A stretch of DNA of 9,370 bases, taken from contig CALKYL010000058.1 in the NCBI GenBank assembly GCA_938003515.1, forward strand, positions 1 through 9,370, given 5' to 3'. Shown here one piece after another: positions 4,941 through 9,370 of the stretch. A program made the position numbers and the translations under genes. This DNA comes from an uncultured bacterium (GTDB taxonomy: Bacteria > Planctomycetota > UBA1135 > UBA2386). Under the pieces are notes generated by a model. The model was given only the letters and a program-made list of their open reading frames with translations, did not search any database and was not told the origin of the DNA. Within the stretch, counting starts at the first letter, position 1, and each line of letters opens with the position of its first letter.

Positions 4941-7232
4941 ATGCCGTCCGACCGCCTCGCCTGGTTCTTGCTCGCCGCCTTCGTAGGGGCGGTCTGTCTC
5001 CCGACGGCGACGCCGCTGCACGCCCAGAACCCCGCCGAACTCGGCTTCGGCACCGGCTCGGCCGGGCCGCTGCGGGCACCGTGGTTCCTGCCGCCGGCGT
5101 TCCGCGGCTGGCGGGCCGATCTGGTCGCGGGCGAAACGCCCGACGATCGCGTCTGCCTGCGGCTGGCGCCGGCGGCTCCGGACGCGTCGCCGACCGGCAA
5201 CGTCATGCGCATGCTCCCGGCGGACGGCCTCCAGGGGCGCCGCGTGCTGCTCTCGGCGCGCGTGCGCGTCGACGGCGATGGCCGGGCCCAGATGTGGCTC
5301 CGCGTCGATCGCGCAGGCGACGGTCGGGGGGCCTTCGACAACATGGGGGACCGTGCGCTGTTCGGCGAAGGTTGGCAGGACGCGCGCATCGAGGTCGACG
5401 TCGACGGTGACGCGAGCGCCCTCGCGCTGGGATTCCTCGCGCTCGGCGGCGCGACGGTGTTCGTCGACGACGTGCGGCTCGAGGTGCTCGGCGCCGCGGC
5501 GCCGGTCCAGGCGGCCGACGGCGCCGCGCCGCTGACCGCGCGCGAGCTCGTGAACGCCGTCGCCGCGAGCCGGCTCTACGGCCACCTGTGGTTCTTCCAT
5601 CCGAGCGACGCGCTCGTCGACCTCCCCCGCGAGCAGTGGGATCCCTTCGCCGTCGACCTGCTCGAGGTCGCGCTGCCCGCGGCGGACGACGAGGACCTCG
5701 CCCGACGCCTCGCCGGGTTCCTTTCGCCGGTCGCGCCCGCGGTGCGCATCTGGGCCGGGTCCGCGTCCGACGCGCCGCCCGCGCCGGACGTGCCCGACGG
5801 CGCGACGCACCGCCGCTACTGGGAGCACCGCGGCGCAGGCCGCGTCGCCGCTGCGGGCAACGTCTACTCGAGCCGCGTCGTGGCGCGCCGCATCCGCCGG
5901 CCGATCGCCGCCGACGACCGCGCCGCCGCGGCGCACGTCGTCGCGCTGAGCGAAGGCGTCTTCGCGCGGGTCCCGTGGCTGCTCTGGGGCGATCGCCGCC
6001 GCGCGTTGCCCGAGAGCGCGATGCCACCCGGGTGGGACGAACGCTCCCGGGTCGTGCTCACACCGGGGCGCCGCTCGACCCGGCTCGCGGCCGTCGCCCA
6101 GGCGTGGAACGTCTTCGAACACTTCTATCCCTACTTCGACGTGGTCGACGTCGACTGGTCGGCCGAGCTGCCGGCCGCGCTGACCGCCGCCGCGACCGCG
6201 GGCGACGAGGCCGCGGCGACCGAAGTGCTCGAACGGCTCGTCGCAGCGCTGCGCGACGGCCACGGCCACGTCTCGGGGCCGGCGCCGTTCGGCGGCCGGC
6301 AGTTCCTTCCCGTGGCCGTGCGCTGGGCGGGCGACCAGCTCGTGGTCGCCGGGCTCGCGGACGACGCCGCCGGCGCGCGCATCGGCGACGTCTTGCTCTC
6401 GATCGACGGCCGGCCGGTCGAGGAGCTGTTCGCCGAGATCGTCGGGCGCGTCTCGGCCGCGACCGACGGCTGGGCGCGCAGCCGCTCCCAGGCTCTGTTC
6501 GCGGTGCGGCCGACGCGGGATCCGGTGACCCTGCGGCTGCTCGGACCGGACGGCGCCGAGCGCGACGTGCGCCTGCCGCGCTCGCGCGTCCTGGTCGCCG
6601 ACGCGACCGGGGCGCGTCCGACGAACGGCGCACCGCTCGCCGACGGGGTCGTCTACTTCGACCTGTGCGGCGCGACGCGGGAGGACTTCGCCCTGGCGCT
6701 CGACGTGCTGCGCGCCGCCGACGGCATCGTCTTCGACCTGCGCGGCTACCCCGACTCGGCCGCGACCGACGTGCTCGGCCACCTGCTGACCGAGCGCGGC
6801 CAGAGCGCGCGCTGGGGTGTGCCGGTCGTCACCCGACCCGACCGCGAGTCGTGGCGCTGGGACGAGAACGGCCGCTGGAACCTGCGCCCGCTCGAGCCGC
6901 ACCTCGACGCCGAGGTCGCGTTCCTGACCGACGGCCGCGCGATCTCCTACGCGGAGTCGGTGCTCGGCATCGTCGAGGCCTATTCGCTCGGGGAGATCGT
7001 CGGCGCGCGGACCGCCGGCACGAACGGCAACGTCAACCCGTTCGCGGTCGCGGGCGGCTTCCGCATCTCGTGGACCGGCATGCGCGTGCTCAAGCACGAC
7101 AACAGCCGGCATCACGGCGTCGGCATCGCGGCGACCGTGCCCGTGCAGCCGACCCCCGCGGGCATCGCCGCCGGGCGGGACGAAGTGCTCGAGCGCGCGA
7201 TCGAGGTCCTGCAGCAGAAGCTCGCCCGCTGA
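4941..7232 (+). CDS. Secreted S41-family (C-terminal-processing/tricorn-core-like) peptidase
   Basis: This is an exported serine-peptidase-like protein. The signal peptide covers residues 1-28 (hydrophobic LAWFLLAAFVGAVCL, probable cleavage LHA/Q). Residues about 30-185 form a beta-rich domain like a carbohydrate-binding jelly roll (VDGDGRAQMWLRVDR, VFVDDVRLEVL). Two similar helical segments follow: LYGHLWFFHPSD (212-223) and AWNVFEHFYPYFDVVDVDW (388-406), the second leading to LRDGHGHVSG. A PDZ-like domain spans about 455-530 (GARIGDVLLSIDGRPVEEL). The S41 core has VFDLRGYP (597-604), the nucleophile motif ISYAES (Ser669, Glu672), GARTAGTNG and a C-terminal HHGVGIAATVPVQPTPAGI. Thr694 occupies the +25 position, where Prc/CtpA enzymes carry the catalytic Lys, and Asp sits at the tricorn His position (VVYFDL). 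The general base is therefore unclear. The substrate is unknown. It appears to form its own transcription unit. Confidence 0.88.
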   Translation: MPSDRLAWFLLAAFVGAVCLPTATPLHAQNPAELGFGTGSAGPLRAPWFLPPAFRGWRADLVAGETPDDRVCLRLAPAAPDASPTGNVMRMLPADGLQGRRVLLSARVRVDGDGRAQMWLRVDRAGDGRGAFDNMGDRALFGEGWQDARIEVDVDGDASALALGFLALGGATVFVDDVRLEVLGAAAPVQAADGAAPLTARELVNAVAASRLYGHLWFFHPSDALVDLPREQWDPFAVDLLEVALPAADDEDLARRLAGFLSPVAPAVRIWAGSASDAPPAPDVPDGATHRRYWEHRGAGRVAAAGNVYSSRVVARRIRRPIAADDRAAAAHVVALSEGVFARVPWLLWGDRRRALPESAMPPGWDERSRVVLTPGRRSTRLAAVAQAWNVFEHFYPYFDVVDVDWSAELPAALTAAATAGDEAAATEVLERLVAALRDGHGHVSGPAPFGGRQFLPVAVRWAGDQLVVAGLADDAAGARIGDVLLSIDGRPVEELFAEIVGRVSAATDGWARSRSQALFAVRPTRDPVTLRLLGPDGAERDVRLPRSRVLVADATGARPTNGAPLADGVVYFDLCGATREDFALALDVLRAADGIVFDLRGYPDSAATDVLGHLLTERGQSARWGVPVVTRPDRESWRWDENGRWNLRPLEPHLDAEVAFLTDGRAISYAESVLGIVEAYSLGEIVGARTAGTNGNVNPFAVAGGFRISWTGMRVLKHDNSRHHGVGIAATVPVQPTPAGIAAGRDEVLERAIEVLQQKLAR

Positions 7233-7262
7233 GCGCCGGCGCGCGCGCGGCGAACGGGCCCG
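7233..7262. other. 30-bp convergent spacer
   Basis: The two stop codons face each other across 30 bp of almost pure G/C. The spacer contains the palindrome GCGCCGGCGC (7233-7242), an alternating GC run (7239-7249) and a possible 5-bp stem CGCCG/CGGCG (7234-7238 with 7248-7252). A hairpin could help end transcription in both directions, but no T-tract is present. A terminator is not demonstrated. Confidence 0.3.
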
Positions 7263-8210
7263 CTAGAAGGCGTCCGCGTCGCGGTAGGCCTGGATGAGCT
7301 TGCGCTCTCCTTCCTTGCCGCCGGCGGACTTGCCGTGCTCCATGCCGACGATGCCGTCGAAGCCCTTCTCCCGGATGTGCCGGAAGACGTTCCCGTAGTG
7401 GATCTCGCCGGTCCCCGGCTCCTTGCGGCCCGGGTTGTCGCCGACCTGGAAGTAGGCGATCTCCGCCCACGACTGGTCGATGTTCGGGATCAGGTTGCCC
7501 TCGCTGACCTGCTGGTGGTACAGGTCGTCGAGGATCTTGCAGTGCGGGCTCTGGACCGCGCGGCAGATCGCGAACGCCTGCGCCATCTTGGTCAGATACA
7601 GGTTGGGATGGTCCCGGAAGTTCAGCGGCTCGAGCACCATGACGAGCTCGCTCTTGTTGCGCTCGATCTGCTCGCAGCAGCGCCGCAGGAGGTCGACGCA
7701 GTGCGTGAACTGGTAGCCGTCGTCGCGACGCGGGTCGACCGTGCCCGGCACGACCGTGCACCACCTGGCGTTGACGCGGCCCGCGACCGTGCAGGCACGG
7801 TCGACGTCGGCCAGCACGCGGTCCCGGAAGTCGGGGTTGCCCGACGTGAACGTCGGCTGGCCGAAGTCCGCGTGGGCGACGAACACGCCCATCGAGATGC
7901 CGCACTGCTCCATCTTCGCCGCGAGCCGTCGCTGCAGGTCGTCGTCGCGGCCCGCCATGCCGTTGTCCTCCCACGCGACGAAGCCTTCGTCGGCGGCGAA
8001 CTGCAGCTGGTCCTCCGGCGCCTTCGCGTGGTTGGAGAACATGCCGAAGTGAGGCGCGTAGCGGAGCCGGAACGGCGTCGGCTGCGGGCGCTCGCGCGCA
8101 GCCTCGCCCTGTGCGGCCGGCTCCGCGGGCGCCGGCTTCGGGTCCTGGGCGAGCGGCGCGGCGAGGGCGGCGGCCCCGGCGGCGAAGAAGCGGCGTCGGT
8201 CCATCGGCAT
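7263..8210 (-). CDS. Tat-exported hydroxypyruvate isomerase-like TIM-barrel protein
   Basis: This is a xylose-isomerase-like TIM barrel, closest to hydroxypyruvate isomerases (Hyi), which interconvert hydroxypyruvate and tartronate semialdehyde. Residues 3-20 (MDRRRFFAAGAAALAAPL) form a twin-arginine-type signal, followed by an Ala/Pro/Glu-rich linker to about 46. Likely metal ligands are Glu194 (VLEPLN), Asp229 (ILDDLYH), Gln255 (YFQVGDNPGR) and Glu291 (GMEHGKS). The block FQVGDNPGRKEPGTGEI (254-270) matches the Hyi signature around the third ligand. The 315 residues equal a normal Hyi plus the export signal. ATG 8204 (MDRRRFF) is an equally good start; neither has a Shine-Dalgarno sequence. 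It begins 8 bp after the hflC stop, so it is probably in that operon. The substrate is uncertain, because many exported paralogues of this fold are annotated only as sugar-phosphate isomerase/epimerase-like. Confidence 0.85.
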   Translation of the reverse strand: MPMDRRRFFAAGAAALAAPLAQDPKPAPAEPAAQGEAARERPQPTPFRLRYAPHFGMFSNHAKAPEDQLQFAADEGFVAWEDNGMAGRDDDLQRRLAAKMEQCGISMGVFVAHADFGQPTFTSGNPDFRDRVLADVDRACTVAGRVNARWCTVVPGTVDPRRDDGYQFTHCVDLLRRCCEQIERNKSELVMVLEPLNFRDHPNLYLTKMAQAFAICRAVQSPHCKILDDLYHQQVSEGNLIPNIDQSWAEIAYFQVGDNPGRKEPGTGEIHYGNVFRHIREKGFDGIVGMEHGKSAGGKEGERKLIQAYRDADAF

Positions 8211-8218
8211 GGCGGGGT

Positions 8219-9166
8219 TCAGCGGTCGGTTCGCTCGAGCAGTCGGAACAGGTCGCTGTCGGTCGACAGGATGAGGTTGGTGCTACTGCCGAGGATCTCG
8301 CGATACGTGTCGAGGGTCTTCAGGAAGGCGTAGAAGTCCCGCGCCTCCGGACTCTTGTCGTAGGACTCGGCGTAGATGCGCGTCGCCTCGGCGTCGGCTT
8401 CGCCGCGCAGCTCCTGCACGCGCTTGTACGCGATCGACTCCACCTCGCGCAGGTCGCGCTCACGGCGGCCGTTGATGCGTGCGGCCTCGCCTTCGCCCTC
8501 GCTGCGGAAGCGCTGCGCGATCTGCTGGCGCTCGCTGATCATGCGGCGGTAGATGTTCTCGACGACGTCGGGGTTGTAGTTGACGCGCTTGAACCGGACG
8601 TCGAGCAGCTCGATGCCCAGCGTCGCGAGCTTCGGCGCGGCCGCCTTCAGCACGTCGTTCTGCAGCTCGAGCCGGCCGCGCGACGCGACCGGCAGCGCCG
8701 ACGCGGTCGTGCCCTCGGCCATCAGGCTCGGCGGCAGCTCACGGCTCTTGTCGCTGCGCACGACTTCGATCAGCTCGTGGCCCGCCACCGCGGACCGCAC
8801 CTCGCTGCCGATGATGTCCTCGAGGCGCGACTTGGCGCTGCGTTCGTCGCGCAGCTTGACGAAGAACTGGGCCGGATCCCCGATGCGCCAGCGGGCGAAG
8901 GTGTCGACCTGGATGTAGGTCTTGTCCTTCGTCGGCATCTCGGTCGGCTGGCCGTCCCACTCGAGCATGCGCTTCTCGAGCCGGTTGACCTCCTGCACGA
9001 AGGGCGTCTTCCAGTGCAGCCCGGGCTCGGTGATCGGTTCGCCGACGGGCCGGCCGAACTGCGTCAGGATGACGGTCTCGGTCTCGTGCACGGTGTAGAA
9101 CGCGCCGCCGAGGACGAGCACGAAGAAGATCGCGATGGCACCCAGCAGCACGGGCAGCAGCTTCAT
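8219..9166 (-). CDS. hflC: HflC, SPFH-domain modulator of the FtsH protease
   Basis: HflC is a membrane-anchored SPFH (stomatin/prohibitin/flotillin/HflK-C) protein that, with HflK, forms a cage around FtsH and tunes membrane-protein turnover. In the 315-residue product, residues 3-22 are the single membrane segment ([20 protein letters not shown]). Family landmarks follow: [29 protein letters not shown] (32-60), [27 protein letters not shown] (69-95), [14 protein letters not shown] (184-197) and the long helical stretch [23 protein letters not shown] (209-231). [16 protein letters not shown] and the C-terminal [15 protein letters not shown] ... [13 protein letters not shown] complete it. I chose ATG 9166 over the longer open frame because it has a good Shine-Dalgarno sequence and begins at the membrane anchor. 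The ATG overlaps the upstream stop codon. HflK is expected immediately upstream but is not found there. Confidence 0.96.
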   Translation of the reverse strand: MKLLPVLLGAIAIFFVLVLGGAFYTVHETETVILTQFGRPVGEPITEPGLHWKTPFVQEVNRLEKRMLEWDGQPTEMPTKDKTYIQVDTFARWRIGDPAQFFVKLRDERSAKSRLEDIIGSEVRSAVAGHELIEVVRSDKSRELPPSLMAEGTTASALPVASRGRLELQNDVLKAAAPKLATLGIELLDVRFKRVNYNPDVVENIYRRMISERQQIAQRFRSEGEGEAARINGRRERDLREVESIAYKRVQELRGEADAEATRIYAESYDKSPEARDFYAFLKTLDTYREILGSSTNLILSTDSDLFRLLERTDR

Positions 9167-9370
9167 CGCCCACCTCCCGGCATCGCGCCCGAAGCGCCCG
9201 GCACGAGCGGCAGCAGCTGCGTCACGGAGTCGTCGACGATCCACTCGGCGCCCGAGAGGTACTCGCCCCAGAACCGGATCTCGTCGTGGTTGCGCCGGCC
9301 GTTGCGGTCCTCGGGGCCGTCGAAAACCGGCGGCGTCGGGTGGCTCGCGAGCACGTGCAGGACGTCCCCG
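9163..9370 (-). CDS. C-terminal end of an endonuclease/exonuclease/phosphatase (EEP) family protein, apparently shortened
   Basis: The frame is open from the right edge to a TGA at 9165-9163, leaving 68 visible residues. [20 protein letters not shown], followed by [13 protein letters not shown], is a motif I recognise from a branch of secreted EEP-fold metal-dependent phosphodiesterases/nucleases. In full-length members, more than 100 residues should follow, including the catalytic G-D-x-N-x-x-P strand and a late D-x-V/L-x-P-S motif. Here only about 25 residues follow (AEWIVDD, then [21 protein letters not shown]), and neither motif is present. The stop overlaps the hflC start (ATGA), so the two are translationally coupled. 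Either the gene has lost its 3' half or part of its middle, or this branch ends differently. The N-terminal part is outside the window. This is not the C-terminus of HflK as I know it. Confidence 0.6.
   Translation of the reverse strand, partial: GDVLHVLASHPTPPVFDGPEDRNGRRNHDEIRFWGEYLSGAEWIVDDSVTQLLPLVPGASGAMPGGGR
9172..9177 (-). promoter_or_regulatory. Shine-Dalgarno sequence of hflC
   Basis: GGAGGT on the minus strand lies 5 nt before the ATG at 9166, inside the last codons of the upstream gene. It selects this ATG over the 26-codon longer open frame starting at 9244. Confidence 0.8.

Noticed and set aside
3423..7115. A minus-strand open frame of 1230 codons opposite the flavoenzyme and S41 genes
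   Set aside because: It is a stop-free shadow produced by extreme GC bias. The product is low-complexity Arg/Ala/Gly/Val/Asp-rich, with no recognisable domain, while both plus-strand genes beneath it are well-conserved families.
7233..7262. A bidirectional intrinsic terminator between the convergent genes
   Set aside because: Only a 5-bp stem or a simple palindrome can be drawn, and no T-tract follows on either strand.
9167..9244. N-terminal extension of HflC by 26 residues ([26 protein letters not shown])
   Set aside because: The extension is an Ala/Arg-rich reading of the upstream gene in another frame. The ATG at 9166 has a good Shine-Dalgarno sequence and begins directly at the membrane anchor, as in other HflC proteins.
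9163..9370. Interpretation of the gene upstream of hflC as the end of hflK
   Set aside because: Position would favour hflK, but the residues [24 protein letters not shown] do not resemble an SPFH protein C-terminus and do resemble an EEP-family hydrolase.
1..9370. CRISPR arrays, tRNA genes, insertion sequences, attachment sites, toxin-antitoxin or defence modules
   Set aside because: I saw no regularly spaced direct repeats, cloverleaf-like sequences, transposase or integrase motifs, terminal inverted repeats or paired small genes. Codon bias is uniform across all genes, so recent transfer is not indicated.

Overview
The window is strongly GC-rich, with G or C at almost every third codon position, and looks like chromosome from a Gram-negative-type bacterium with an outer membrane. 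My best guess is a high-GC member of the Planctomycetota. The reasons are the pairing of a Wza-type export protein with a planctomycete-like O-antigen-ligase/polymerase membrane protein, the Tat-type sugar-isomerase-like TIM barrel, and the scarcity of Shine-Dalgarno sequences. This is inference; there is no rRNA or other marker gene in the window.

Left part (1-2576), polysaccharide locus. A multi-spanning membrane protein resembling an O-antigen ligase/polymerase runs off the left edge on the minus strand (from about 382). Diverging from it across a palindrome-rich spacer of about 216 bp are a Wza-type polysaccharide export protein (599-1327) and, 10 bp further on, a GT4 glycosyltransferase (1338-2576). 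Together they would assemble a surface or secreted glycan, polymerise it and pass it through the outer membrane.

Middle part (2622-7232). Two plus-strand genes follow that do not obviously belong to the glycan locus. The first is a two-domain flavoenzyme: an aromatic-acyl-CoA-type FAD monooxygenase fused to an Old Yellow Enzyme reductase, as in 2-aminobenzoyl-CoA monooxygenase/reductase and salicylyl-CoA 5-hydroxylase. The second is a secreted S41-family peptidase-like protein of 763 residues with an unusual-looking active site.

Right part (7233-9370), minus strand, converging on the peptidase gene. Transcription enters from the right edge through the C-terminus of an endonuclease/exonuclease/phosphatase (EEP) family protein that seems to end early. 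It then passes into hflC through an ATGA overlap, and after an 8-bp gap into a Tat-type hydroxypyruvate-isomerase-like protein. hflK, the usual partner immediately upstream of hflC, is not there.

I see no CRISPR array, transposase, tRNA, integrase, phage or defence genes. Nothing here clearly amounts to a new system. The points most worth a second look are the truncated EEP gene coupled to hflC without hflK, the S41 protein without a recognisable general base, and the isolated fusion flavoenzyme.
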